Positions 56,070 through 63,429 of a stretch of DNA of 64,000 nucleotides are shown here, piece by piece (position 1 is the stretch's first letter; every line of letters begins with the position of its first letter). Where the stretch lies: positions 1 to 64,000 of the forward strand of contig JAOAIJ010000052.1 of assembly GCA_026414765.1 (NCBI GenBank). The letters are read 5' to 3'. Made by a program: the position numbers and the translations under genes. Origin of the DNA: Clostridia bacterium (GTDB lineage: Bacteria > Bacillota > Clostridia > Acetivibrionales > DSM-27016). Below the pieces are notes generated by a model. It searched no databases. It saw only the letters and a list, made by a program, of their open reading frames with translations, and had not been told where the DNA came from.

Positions 56070-56170
56070 ACCATGACCGTTGTGGAACCAATGACAAGTT
56101 CTTTGAATACAGGTCAGCTATAGCCAATAGACAGGAAGATAGGTTTATCTTCCTGTCTATTGGCTTTCTG
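56070..56170 (-). pseudogene. yyaL remnant A
   Basis: The minus strand from about 56160 to 56075 encodes [13 protein letters not shown], identical to YyaL's N-terminal motif. A short insertion containing a stop follows, then T-C-H-W-F-H, where YyaL has T-C-H-W-C-H. The DNA differs at most third codon positions from the intact yyaL, so this is an old paralogous fragment, not a recent copy. It lies beside the broken end of the IS3 remnant. Confidence 0.75.
56124..56167. repeat. 20-bp perfect inverted repeat inside yyaL remnant
   Basis: Bases 56124-56143 pair perfectly with 56148-56167 around GGTT (inner arm begins TATCTTCCTGTCTATTGG). One arm is the yyaL-like coding stretch; the other is its inverted copy. 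This suggests local inverted duplication. It could act as a transcription terminator for the upstream plus-strand gene (followed by TTTC). Confidence 0.85.
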
Positions 56171-56225
56171 AAAAGTGGCCTTACTCCGCAATTGTAGACA
56201 ATGAGAATCTCTCAATCTCACTCTT

Positions 56226-56906
56226 TCACCTAATTGCTATTATGCCGGTTCCTTTTAATTTACCCCAGAAGGATTCCATTGGAGCGTTATCATAGCAATT
56301 GCCTTTTCGGCTCATACTGCATATAATACCGTGCTTTTCAAGAAGCTTCTGGTATTCCTTGCTAGCATACTGGACGCCACGGTCTGAATGTACTAATAAT
56401 CCCTTTGATGCTCTTGTTCTTCCAATAGCTTGTTTTAAATCAGATACTACAAGTTCTGTTTTCATACGGCTGTCCATCGACCAACCAATCAACTTCCGTC
56501 CATAAAGATCCATAACTCCTGCAAGATATAGCCAGCCTTCCTCAGTCCAGATATATGTAATATCACTTACCCATTTTTGATTTGATTTTTCTGCTGTAAA
56601 ACACTGGTTTAATAGATTTTCTGCTACCGGAAGGTTGTGCTTAGAGTTTGTAGTTGCCTTGTACTTCTTGACTGTCTTTGAACGAATCCCGTTAGCTCGC
56701 ATAATCCTTGCTACACGCCCTAAACTTACATTCTGATCATCAGGTAAATTCCTCTTAATCTGTGGTGCACCATAGATTTTATGACTGCCCTCATGAATCT
56801 GCTTGATAGTTTCAAGAAGCTTTTTGTTTTCTTGGCTGCGCCTGCTTTCAGGCCTATTCAAATATGCATAATATCCGCTTCTTGACACATTAAGGGCCTT
56901 ACACAT
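56226..56906 (-). pseudogene. IS3 transposase OrfB, truncated
   Basis: A 226-aa open frame with an HTH_21-like start (M-C-K-A-L-N-V-S-R-S-G-Y-Y) and an rve integrase core whose DDE residues are visible: W-V-S-D-I-T-Y, V-H-S-D-R-G-V-Q-Y and A-P-M-E-S-F-W-G-K-L-K. Normally some 45 further residues follow that glutamate; here the frame ends after ten. The reading frame stays open upstream of the ATG (R-F-K-F-R-I-A-K), as expected for an orfB made by frameshifting from orfA. Probably inactive. Confidence 0.82.
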
Positions 56907-56934
56907 CTTTGCAATCCGAAATTTGAAGCGGTGT

Positions 56935-57180
56935 TCATGGATAAATCTTAACTTTGTTATTTCTGATTTTTCGCAAAGTAGGCCGCAGCTTTTTTAATAT
57001 CTCATTCTCCTCTTTGAGATCTGCAAGCTCACGACGAAGCCTTCTAAGTTCTTCATCTTCAGGTTTCAAGTTGCCACTGCCAGGGAAGGCATTACTGTCA
57101 TCCTGCTTATAATACTTTACCCAGTCTCTTACTGTAGAATAGTGGGTATCAAGTTCTTCAGCCATTTTACTAAATGCGAC
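56935..57180 (-). pseudogene. IS3 OrfA fragment fused to PIN gene
   Basis: The ~80-residue tail of a 196-aa chimeric frame: an HTH end (M-A-E-E-L-D-T-H-Y-S-T-V-R-D-W-V-K-Y-Y-K), then a leucine-rich coiled coil (E-E-L-R-R-L-R-R-E-L-A-D-L-K-E-E-N) as in IS3 OrfA. The first ~40 residues of OrfA are missing. At the A6G run (56990-56995 complement) the frame continues L-R-P-T-L, while the neighbouring frame gives the family-typical A-A-A-Y-F-A-K-N-Q-K-stop. One A seems to have been lost. Confidence 0.75.
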
Positions 57181-57568
57181 AGGACTTAATATCTTAATCC
57201 AACGGTATGGGTCTAATATGAGTAAATCTTCATCACCCGTTATAATGAAATCGGCATTTCCATAAACCGTTGCTTCCAGTATCATATTATCCTTTTCATC
57301 TCGACAGTCATTTATCCTTCCGTAGTTTGAAGGTACGATGGTTTTTAAGCTTAACAGGCTAATAAATTCGTCAAGCTCATGGGGATGAATATATTTACTA
57401 AACTTAGGACGTTGCAAAACGGTCTTTACTTCCTGTAATTGCTCATGGGACATGATAAGTGAATACTGCCCCGTAAATACGTCCCTGACAATCAGTTTTG
57501 CATTTTTTACTTCCGAGGAATGCACTCACAAATATATTTGTATCAACTACGACTTTATATTTTTCCAT
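57181..57568 (-). pseudogene. PIN-family toxin gene, frameshifted and IS-truncated
   Basis: Starts at ATG (57568) with M-E-K-Y-K-V-V-V-D-T-N-I-F-V-S-A-F-L-G, the metal-binding N-terminus of PIN RNases. It shifts frame at a six-A run (57503-57508 complement). In the second frame it continues N-A-K-L-I-V-R-D-V-F, then I-M-S-H-E-Q-L-Q-E-V, C-R-D-E-K-D-N-M-I-L-E-A and F-I-I-T-G-D-E-D-L-L. Removing one A restores the family sequence. The C-terminus runs into the IS3 OrfA fragment. The toxin is most likely dead, or the frameshift is a sequencing error in a homopolymer. Confidence 0.8.
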
Positions 57569-57770
57569 GGTTGTTGCTCCTGACTTCTTCAACCTCTTTT
57601 GTGATTTCATCCATTGAAATGGAGAACTTTTCAGCCCTTTCATTCACGGTATCAAGGAAGTCAAGCAGCTTGCCGTTGATTTCATCATTCATTTTCTTAT
57701 ATATTATCTTTTTCTCATCTGGGGTCAGCGTATCAATAAGCTCCATTACCTTCTGTACATTGCTTTCCAT
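57555..57770 (-). CDS. Putative antitoxin of the PIN toxin
   Basis: A 71-aa acidic helical protein (V-Q-K-V-M-E-L-I-D-T-L-T-P-D-E-K-K near the start). It is of the kind encoded directly before PIN-family toxins in Firmicutes and overlaps the toxin start by 14 nt. The frame is intact, with AAAGGTGAT before the ATG and an extended -10 upstream. It may remain expressed although the toxin is broken. The antitoxin role is inferred from position and size. Confidence 0.65.
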   Translation of the reverse strand: MESNVQKVMELIDTLTPDEKKIIYKKMNDEINGKLLDFLDTVNERAEKFSISMDEITKEVEEVRSNNHGKI

Positions 57771-57802
57771 GGGTCAACATCACCTTTCACAATCTTGTTA
57801 AT

Positions 57803-57811
57803 AGTATACCA
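57803..57811 (-). promoter_or_regulatory. Extended -10 promoter of the toxin-antitoxin unit
   Basis: On the minus strand TGGTATACT gives TATACT with an upstream TG, about 33 bases before the antitoxin start. No good -35 is visible. Confidence 0.45.
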
Positions 57812-57835
57812 CTAATCAGGTAATTTAGCGATAAA

Positions 57836-57861
57836 GAAAACGCCAGCTTTACGCTGACGCC
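57836..57861 (-). terminator. Terminator overlapping the stop of the small 57849 gene
   Basis: On the minus strand GCGTCAGC / GCTGGCG(T) pairs around GTAAA and is followed by TTTTCTTT. It includes the stop codon of the small gene, supporting that gene as transcribed. Confidence 0.6.
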
Positions 57862-58031
57862 CTTTTATTTGCGATGTCTGTGACGATATCGTAAACTTTA
57901 TTCGCAAACCTTTTTAGTGCAATATTTGACGGTTTGTTGAAAACTACGGTAAAGTTTTGATTTCCATTTCTGTATTTAGTGGTTGTATTAGCGTCTGCAG
58001 TCTGTTCGCTTAACCATATATCTATATCCAT
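57849..58031 (-). CDS. Small protein of unknown function
   Basis: A 60-aa frame that I do not recognise. It has a polar N-terminus (Q-T-A-D-A-N-T-T-T-K-Y) and a C-terminal amphipathic stretch (I-A-L-K-R-F-A-N-K-V-Y-D-I-V). There is no clear ribosome site before ATG 58031. The main support is the terminator that overlaps its stop codon, and it lies just upstream of the toxin-antitoxin remnant on the same strand. It may be a remnant of a mobile or plasmid-type gene. Confidence 0.4.
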   Translation of the reverse strand: MDIDIWLSEQTADANTTTKYRNGNQNFTVVFNKPSNIALKRFANKVYDIVTDIANKRASA

Positions 58032-58397
58032 AACTATACTTTAAAAGCATTGCAAAGCAATATAACGGAATTTTAAAAAGATAAACGGAGTAATATAGGG
58101 AAATAAGCGCTATAATACTTCTGATTTCCACTTTAAAGGGCGATATATCCACCATAAATTGTTTACCGTTGGTATTAACTATAATAAAAAGATTGAAAGG
58201 CTTTAGGGAATAACCATCCATGAAAAGGTTCCTTCATAACTCTTGATAATAAAAACGGTGTCGGCTGACCTTGTAATGGTAAGACTTGTGAGTGAAATGA
58301 GCCAAGCTTGAATAATTAATTATGGAAACGTGGTACTAACAGTTAATGACCTTCATATTATGCAGTAGTAAATATTACATGATTTGAGGGATAATCT
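58032..58397. other. Intergenic region, nothing recognised
   Basis: About 365 bp, AT-rich. A possible minus-strand frame here lacks a ribosome site and family resemblance. It presumably holds the promoter of the 58398 gene, for which no clear -35/-10 pair is seen, although GAGGGA precedes its ATG. Confidence 0.4.
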
Positions 58398-59102
58398 ATG
58401 ATAATAGATATGAAAGTCGGAGATGTAAATGGTGATATGATTCCAGATAGGGTGTACCTGACTGGAAATAAGGATCAAAACTCCTTCTATAAGGATTTCA
58501 TGCTGGTCATTGATGACGGAAAATCCGGGTATAGATATTCCATACCGCTTTCACCCGATTATAACTACAGTGCAGCTCCATGGATTTTTCTCGGTGACTT
58601 CACCGGCGACAGGGTGGAGGATATTTTTATAAGCTTGCCCTTAGGAGGAGCCAGGGCTGTTTACTATTTGGTCTCCTTTTTAAATAACCGGGCTGTTTTT
58701 CTAATTGCTCCTGATAAATTTCCTGTAGACTATGATACGCTTTCAAAAACGCTGGGTTTTGATGTAATTTATAAGGATTTTTACAAGGTTGATATCACCA
58801 GCAAAACATTAAATCAAACTATTACTCTTGATGTAAGCGACAGGAAAGAAGTCTATGAGGGCGTGATATACAACAAGGACGGGACATTGATTAGGCCATA
58901 TAACGGATTTGTTCTTTACTCGCCGTATCTTTATCCAATCAAAATTGATAGAAGTGTGCCATATAAACTGATGGCAATGGATGACATCGCAGGAATGTCA
59001 CACGCAGACTCACTTGGTGAACTGGTATATTACTGGAGATATTCAGGCAGTCAGCAAACATGGATACTTGATCCGGAACAGGCGCAAGTGTTGATTGAGT
59101 AG
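58398..59102 (+). CDS. FG-GAP/VCBS-like repeat protein
   Basis: A 234-aa protein without a signal peptide. The N-terminus has a Ca-binding-loop-like V-G-D-V-N-G-D-M-I-P-D and a second F-L-G-D-F-T-G-D-R-V-E-D-I-F-I, the spacing seen in FG-GAP/VCBS beta-propeller blades. The rest is not recognised. Such short, unsecreted VCBS-like proteins occur in clostridia with no known function. GAGGGA lies before the ATG. The downstream small gene is on the same strand, 98 bp away. Confidence 0.65.
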   Translation: MIIDMKVGDVNGDMIPDRVYLTGNKDQNSFYKDFMLVIDDGKSGYRYSIPLSPDYNYSAAPWIFLGDFTGDRVEDIFISLPLGGARAVYYLVSFLNNRAVFLIAPDKFPVDYDTLSKTLGFDVIYKDFYKVDITSKTLNQTITLDVSDRKEVYEGVIYNKDGTLIRPYNGFVLYSPYLYPIKIDRSVPYKLMAMDDIAGMSHADSLGELVYYWRYSGSQQTWILDPEQAQVLIE

Positions 59103-59200
59103 TAAGAGTTTATATTTCAATATACTTTTATAAAGATATGACCTTATACTGGCGATATCTTATGTTAATCTGAATACACTGTAACAGGAGGTGATTCCAT

Positions 59201-59425
59201 ATGCCTTGGCAGCAAAAACTTCAGTTTTTAATAAACCAACCTGTAGGTGTGTCTCTAATGAACGGACAAGGTGTTTCAGGTATACTTTGCTACGTTGCCA
59301 ACGGAGAAATATACTTACTTGAGTATTTATACCAATCCCAATTTGCAACAAAACATTATTCCTTTAGCCAGATTCGGGATATAAATCCATTTCCACCATG
59401 TCATAATGGGCCATGGGTCTATTAA
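59201..59425 (+). CDS. Small conserved-looking protein, possibly Sm-like
   Basis: A 74-aa protein with a very strong ribosome site (AGGAGGTGAT) before the ATG. The central strand pattern V-S-L-M-N-G-Q-G-V-S-G-I-L-C-Y-V followed by E-I-Y-L-L-E-Y-L-Y resembles a small five-stranded Sm/Hfq-like barrel. The C-terminus is F-P-P-C-H-N-G-P-W-V-Y. The fold is a guess from strand pattern only and no family is claimed. A terminator follows, so it is a real transcription unit. Confidence 0.6.
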   Translation: MPWQQKLQFLINQPVGVSLMNGQGVSGILCYVANGEIYLLEYLYQSQFATKHYSFSQIRDINPFPPCHNGPWVY

Positions 59426-59451
59426 CTTCATCACAGTACTAAGTCATTTAA

Positions 59452-59490
59452 GAAGGAGTGTTCCAGGACACTCCTTCAATATTATCTTTT
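59452..59490 (+). terminator. Terminator after the small protein gene
   Basis: A perfect 10-bp stem GAAGGAGTGT / ACACTCCTTC with a six-base loop is followed by AATATTATCTTTT. The T-run is interrupted. Confidence 0.65.
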
Positions 59491-59544
59491 AATAAAACGT
59501 GAGGCTGTTTTTGTAAACCTTGTAAATCACGTATTTTCTAATTA

Positions 59545-59700
59545 CTGTTCATAACGTAAATGGCACTAGTGGCATGAGTAATAGCCTATGTTTAGAAGTA
59601 TTGGCTTATCTTCCTCCTTAGCCTTTTCAGAAGCTTAACTTACCCATGGACACCAGCCTGCCTTACAAAGCAGATTATTGATAGGATAACGTATGTAAGG
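59545..59700 (-). pseudogene. yyaL remnant B
   Basis: Minus-strand translation gives W-C-P-W, then (after a stop) A-S-E-K-A-K-E-E-D-K-P-I-L-L-N-I-G-Y, then S-C-H-stop-C-H. These correspond to Yya[22 protein letters not shown] and T-C-H-W-C-H. At least two in-frame stops make it a dead fragment. Its upstream part (59631-59744) is the left copy of a 114-bp repeat. Confidence 0.78.
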
Positions 59701-59744
59701 CTAAAGTAGGACACAGAAATTAAGATTGACTTTCTATAAGGCTC
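59631..59744. repeat. 114-bp direct repeat, left copy
   Basis: From AAGCTTAACT to AAGGCTC this stretch recurs at 61561-61674 with four differences by hand comparison, all transitions. The first ~30 bases overlap yyaL remnant B; the rest has no assigned identity. It flanks the sigma/anti-sigma pair on the left. Confidence 0.93.
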
Positions 59745-59870
59745 GAGGGAGAGCTTCCTTGGGCATTATTTTTTAATGTTTTTATGATATGATATAACCA
59801 TATTTGGCATTTACAGGATAATGCGAAGTTAAGAAAACTTGTATTAGCTTCTAAGGGATGTCTGCTTTGA

Positions 59871-59898
59871 TTGACAGCCTTCCTAAATATTTTATACT
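59871..59898 (+). promoter_or_regulatory. Promoter of the sigma/anti-sigma operon
   Basis: Consensus TTGACA (59871-59876), a 16-bp spacer and TATACT (59893-59898) lie about 70 bases before the sigma gene. It looks like a housekeeping promoter; an ECF self-promoter may also exist but is not evident. Confidence 0.6.
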
Positions 59899-59967
59899 AG
59901 TGCAACCAGTAGTAAAATTTGTTGTACATATAGTTAGAGGCTATAAACTATAAAAGGGGGTGGTTAT

Positions 59968-60528
59968 GTGGAAGACAGTGAAATTGTACAGTTGTATTGG
60001 AATCGCATAGAAACTGCTATATTAGAAACATCATTGAAATATGGGAAGTACTGCAGGAAGATTGCTTTTAATATTCTTTCCAATGATGAAGATGCTGAAG
60101 AATGTGTAAATGATACATACCTTAAGGCATGGAACTCGATTCCACCGAATAAGCCTTTTGCTCTTTCATCCTACCTGGGAAAGATCACACGTAACTTATC
60201 TCTAAATAAATATAAGCAAAGCAATGCAAAAAAGCGTGGTAATGGTGAAGTGGCTCTTGCACTTGATGAACTACAGGAATGCATACCGGCTGTGGGTAGT
60301 ATCGAGCAGGAACTGGAGAACGACATAATAGCTCAGGCAATTAACTGCTTTCTCTGGACACTTGAAAAGGTGGAATGCAATATCTATCTGCGACGATATT
60401 GGTATCTGGATTCGATTTCGGCGATATCTGAGCAGTATAAAATCAGTAAGAGCAAAGTAAAGTCTATGCTATACCGCACTCGTAAAAAAATGAGATGTTA
60501 CCTTGAGAAAGAAGGGATTACATTATGA
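59968..60528 (+). CDS. ECF-type RNA polymerase sigma factor
   Basis: A 186-aa sigma factor with region 2 (about 20-90; D-A-E-E-C-V-N-D-T-Y-L-K-A-W and Y-L-G-K-I-T-R-N-L) and region 4 (about 125-180; Y-L-D-S-I-S-A-I-S-E-Q-Y-K-I-S-K-S-K-V-K-S-M-L as HTH). This group is common in Clostridia and is paired with DUF4179 anti-sigma proteins. The GTG start follows GGGGGTGG. It overlaps the next gene by 4 nt. It probably responds to envelope stress or a peptide signal. Confidence 0.92.
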   Translation: MEDSEIVQLYWNRIETAILETSLKYGKYCRKIAFNILSNDEDAEECVNDTYLKAWNSIPPNKPFALSSYLGKITRNLSLNKYKQSNAKKRGNGEVALALDELQECIPAVGSIEQELENDIIAQAINCFLWTLEKVECNIYLRRYWYLDSISAISEQYKISKSKVKSMLYRTRKKMRCYLEKEGITL

Positions 60529-61508
60529 AAAATGAAAGACTGCTTGATATTATTGGAATGGTCGATGATAAACTAATTAGCAGAGCGGATGAAGATAATG
60601 TGGGAATAAAATCCCATCATAAATATAAATGGTCAAAATGGACTGTACTAGCTGCAAGTCTAACATTGATTTTTGTAGCAAGTCTAACTGCATTTGCTGC
60701 TTCTTCTGAATTTAGGGCACTTCTGGCTGAAGTACTTCATTTAAATAGAGAAGACACGCATTACATAGGACTCTCGGATAGTGATAATGGTGTAACCATG
60801 AGAGTTGTTTCTTCGCATGTATGTAATAACACAGCTGTTGTATTGTTCACCTTTAAGAAAGATAACGGTAAGGCATTTGGAAATGGTATAAATCCCAGTA
60901 TTAATCTCTGTGATAAAAAAGGGAAAAACATTTTTGATTCTGGTATGGCTGGAGGTATTTATACAGAACTTTCAGAAGATCATAAAACTTTACTTTGCTT
61001 CTACACATGGAGCTTTCCAAGAGGTTTTTCCGAAAAGGCTGTCAGCCTAAAGGTTGATGAACTACGCTGCAACTGGTCCGAGATAGCAGGCAAGACGTGG
61101 CCTGATGAGCTTATTCGTGGTAATTGGTCTGTGGAATTCGAACTAATGGAAGATATAGATAACACGGTAACCATACTAAATTCCAATAAATCAAAAACTG
61201 TTGCAATGTGCGGTAAGACTCTGCAGATTGACAGTATCTCGATGACAGATATGCTCTTAATTGTCAATACTACTACTCTGAGTGATTCCGGTATGCCCGT
61301 TGACATTTTAAGTAATGTAAGTACAGCTAGCGGCTCATATTATGGAGTATATATCCAGCTAACTTATGCTGATGGAAGTGTGTCCGAACGAAAAGACTGC
61401 TCCCTTGATGAAAATGGAAACATAATCGCTTGGTTCCCTGAAACAATCCTAATGGATAAAGTTGAGAAGATACATGTTGGCGAACTAATTGTGAATATTG
61501 CAAAGTAG
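60525..61508 (+). CDS. DUF4179-type membrane anti-sigma factor
   Basis: A 327-aa protein with a short cytoplasmic N-terminus (1-45), a single membrane helix (about 47-67, V-L-A-A-S-L-T-L-I-F-V-A) and a ~260-residue external domain. The L-L-A-E-V-L-H-L-N-R-E-D-T stretch after the helix is usual in DUF4179 proteins. It overlaps the sigma gene (ATGA), the standard layout for an anti-sigma that holds its partner at the membrane. A terminator follows about 160 bp later inside the right repeat. Confidence 0.88.
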   Translation: MKNERLLDIIGMVDDKLISRADEDNVGIKSHHKYKWSKWTVLAASLTLIFVASLTAFAASSEFRALLAEVLHLNREDTHYIGLSDSDNGVTMRVVSSHVCNNTAVVLFTFKKDNGKAFGNGINPSINLCDKKGKNIFDSGMAGGIYTELSEDHKTLLCFYTWSFPRGFSEKAVSLKVDELRCNWSEIAGKTWPDELIRGNWSVEFELMEDIDNTVTILNSNKSKTVAMCGKTLQIDSISMTDMLLIVNTTTLSDSGMPVDILSNVSTASGSYYGVYIQLTYADGSVSERKDCSLDENGNIIAWFPETILMDKVEKIHVGELIVNIAK

Positions 61509-61560
61509 ATTGTCTGCTGTGATTATATGAGTGATTGTCAATACAATACTTGATAGTCAA

Positions 61561-61674
61561 AAGCTTAACTTGCCCATGGATACCAGCCTGCCTTGCAAAG
61601 CAGATTATTGATAGGATAACGTATGTAAGGCTAAAGCAGGACACAGAAATTAAGATTGACTTTCTATAAGGCTC
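61561..61674. repeat. 114-bp direct repeat, right copy
   Basis: Same orientation as 59631-59744, offset by exactly 1930 bases. Unlike the left copy it is not followed on the left side by further yyaL-like sequence. Its right end is part of a terminator hairpin. Confidence 0.93.
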
Positions 61675-61703
61675 AGAGAACAATACCATTGAGCTTATTT
61701 TTT
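61666..61703 (+). terminator. Terminator at the end of the right repeat
   Basis: ATAAG(G)CTCA pairs with TGAGCTTAT (one bulged G) and is followed by TTTTT. It closes the sigma/anti-sigma operon. Confidence 0.7.
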
Positions 61704-61820
61704 GAAAAATATATTAAAGATATTGATTTCAGAATTGACCTATAAATTGTAATAGGGCAGTGTAAGTCAAGACATTTTTAGGGATATCCTGTTATGATTG
61801 TAGCAGGAGGTGTACATACT

Positions 61821-62711
61821 ATGGAATCATGGGAATCAGTACAACAAACGATAGAATTTATTGAAAAGAACTTATCTGAGGAAATTGGAGCTAAAAAATT
61901 GTCACAGATAGCAAATTTATCGCCCTTTTATTATCAGAGATTATTTAGACGTTTGGTAGGAAAACCCTTAATGGAGTATGTGAAGCTGCGCCGGTTGGCA
62001 AAAGCAGCTGAATCTTTAATTAATGGGAATGAGCGGATAATTGATGTTTGCTTGGCATTTGGCTTTGAAAATCATGAAACCTTTACACGTTCATTTAAGG
62101 AAGCCTATGGTTTAGCGCCTGATACTTACCGTAAGCAACCAAGACCCTTATCGCATTTTATCAAGCCGGACTTATCTATGAAATACCGATTGATAGATGA
62201 AAATGTACCATTGGTAGCTGATGGCATTATTCTGGAAGCGAGCCGCCGCAATTTACTTGAGTCTCGAGGTTTTGCAGGATTATTCATTGATACCGTATTT
62301 TCCAATAACCCAAGTATAGACTTCTTAGCGGAGTTATGGCAAAATTTTCACAGTAAAAAACGTAATATTGTCAATATAAAAGAAGGTGGAAAAGAAATAG
62401 GTGTTGGAAGTCCAAGTGAAATTGATGGCCAACTCCGGTATTTTGTAGGTGTAGAGACAGACGGTGCAAAAGTTCAGGATGAATTTGCCTATTTTGAAAT
62501 GCCTATTGGGAACTATGTGATCTGTGCTTTTGAAGCAGAGGATTTAAACCTTCTTACGACAGATGCATTGGATAAAGCAGTTAAGTATATGTATGGTACT
62601 TGGCTTGTAAACAAAAAAATAAAGACAGACCCGTTCATGGTAGAGGTATATTCTGATACATTACAGGAAGAAGCTGCTATGGAACTATGGTTTAAAATAG
62701 CAAGTAACTAA
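61821..62711 (+). CDS. AraC-family regulator with GyrI-like effector domain
   Basis: A 296-aa regulator. The N-terminal two-helix-turn-helix AraC domain (about 8-105) has L-S-Q-I-A-N-L-S-P-F-Y-Y-Q-R-L-F-R and V-C-L-A-F-G-F-E-N-H-E-T-F-T-R-S-F-K. The C-terminal ~160 residues follow the GyrI/AraC_E_bind plan (effector-binding SHS2 fold; G-N-Y-V-I-C-A-F-E-A near 235). AGGAGGTG sets the start at ATG 61821; an earlier ATG at 61794 lacks a ribosome site. Likely a small-molecule-sensing activator; the neighbouring DUF3788-like gene, six codons on, may be co-expressed. Confidence 0.9.
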   Translation: MESWESVQQTIEFIEKNLSEEIGAKKLSQIANLSPFYYQRLFRRLVGKPLMEYVKLRRLAKAAESLINGNERIIDVCLAFGFENHETFTRSFKEAYGLAPDTYRKQPRPLSHFIKPDLSMKYRLIDENVPLVADGIILEASRRNLLESRGFAGLFIDTVFSNNPSIDFLAELWQNFHSKKRNIVNIKEGGKEIGVGSPSEIDGQLRYFVGVETDGAKVQDEFAYFEMPIGNYVICAFEAEDLNLLTTDALDKAVKYMYGTWLVNKKIKTDPFMVEVYSDTLQEEAAMELWFKIASN

Positions 62712-62731
62712 TTAAGGTGGATAAAATAATT

Positions 62732-63154
62732 ATGTGGAGTGAGCTTTATAGCATAGATAATAAACCAACATTGGAAGGTATAAATGATTTTGTTAATAGT
62801 GAACTGTGGAAGGAGTTCTGTATATTTTTAGAAGATAATTACACTGTGCTACCCAGGATAGAATACAGTAAATGTTCGATTCAGAAAGGTTGGAACGTAA
62901 AGTATAAAAAGGCTAGTAAATCACTGTGTACTCTTTATCCTATGAAGGGCTATTTTATTATACTTATCGTCATTGGTGAAAAGGAGCAAATAGAGTCAGA
63001 ATTGATTATGCCAACTTGTACAGTGTATGTTCAACAATTATTTCTTGAAACAGCGTCTGCGTTAGGTGGTAAATGGCTTATGATAGAAGTAAGAGATAGA
63101 GATGTTTTGGAAGATGTATTGAAGTTAATAAGAATTAGAGTAAATAAAAAGTAA
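62732..63154 (+). CDS. DUF3788-like protein
   Basis: A 140-aa cytoplasmic protein with the DUF3788 look: an N-terminal P-T-L-E-G-I-N-D-F-V-N-S stretch, W-N-V-K-Y-K-K-A-S-K-S-L-C-T-L-Y-P in the middle, then F-I-I-L-I-V-I-G-E-K-E, and L-G-G-K-W-L-M-I-E-V near the end. Function is unknown, but in Clostridia such proteins often lie beside AraC/GyrI regulators. AAGGTGG supports ATG 62732; GTG 62717 falls inside that ribosome site. Confidence 0.8.
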   Translation: MWSELYSIDNKPTLEGINDFVNSELWKEFCIFLEDNYTVLPRIEYSKCSIQKGWNVKYKKASKSLCTLYPMKGYFIILIVIGEKEQIESELIMPTCTVYVQQLFLETASALGGKWLMIEVRDRDVLEDVLKLIRIRVNKK

Positions 63155-63429
63155 TTCTGTAAAAAAAGAAGTTTATTTATATAGAGTGTATAGAAAAGGA
63201 TGAAAACATGAGAGCTGAAGATTAGAAGCAGGATTAGGAAAAAACCGTACAATTCATTCAGAAAGCGCAGAACGCTCCTCTGAGGTATTTATATGAAGAA
63301 CAGATTTGTGCAAAGGCTTACCTAGCTATACCACACACTGTGGGAATACTATAAATTCAGGGAAGCATAAATACTTCCCTGATAAACCAATACCTGCCTT
63401 CATCATTGCCAGACATGCTGGCAGTAAGT
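63155..63429. other. Intergenic region with two small hairpins
   Basis: About 275 bp with no supported gene. CAGGGAAG / CTTCCCTG pair at 63358-63381, and GCCAGACATGCTGGC lies just right of it near 63409. Either may help end the converging transcripts, but neither has a strong T-run. Confidence 0.5.

Larger units (their letters stand above)
56226..57180 (-). mobile_element. IS3-family insertion sequence remnant
   Basis: Contains a C-terminally cut transposase (orfB frame) and an N-terminally cut orfA, with no recognisable terminal inverted repeats on either side. The left end abuts the yyaL remnant and the right end is fused in frame to a PIN-domain toxin gene. The element is therefore immobile unless complemented, and probably a relic. 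Confidence 0.8.

Noticed and set aside
56985-57000. A6G run as a programmed -1 frameshift site making an OrfAB transposase
   Set aside because: A -1 slip here leads straight to A-A-A-Y-F-A-K-N-Q-K-stop, not into the orfB frame, and both ends of the element are truncated. It is read as a decayed site.
57988-58221. 77-codon minus-strand frame
   Set aside because: No ribosome site and no domain resemblance. It overlaps the smaller frame that has a terminator at its stop codon.
58398-59102. Dockerin or cellulosome component
   Set aside because: The V-G-D-V-N-G-D loop resembles a dockerin calcium site, but there is no signal peptide and no duplicated F-helix pattern; an FG-GAP/VCBS-like protein fits better.
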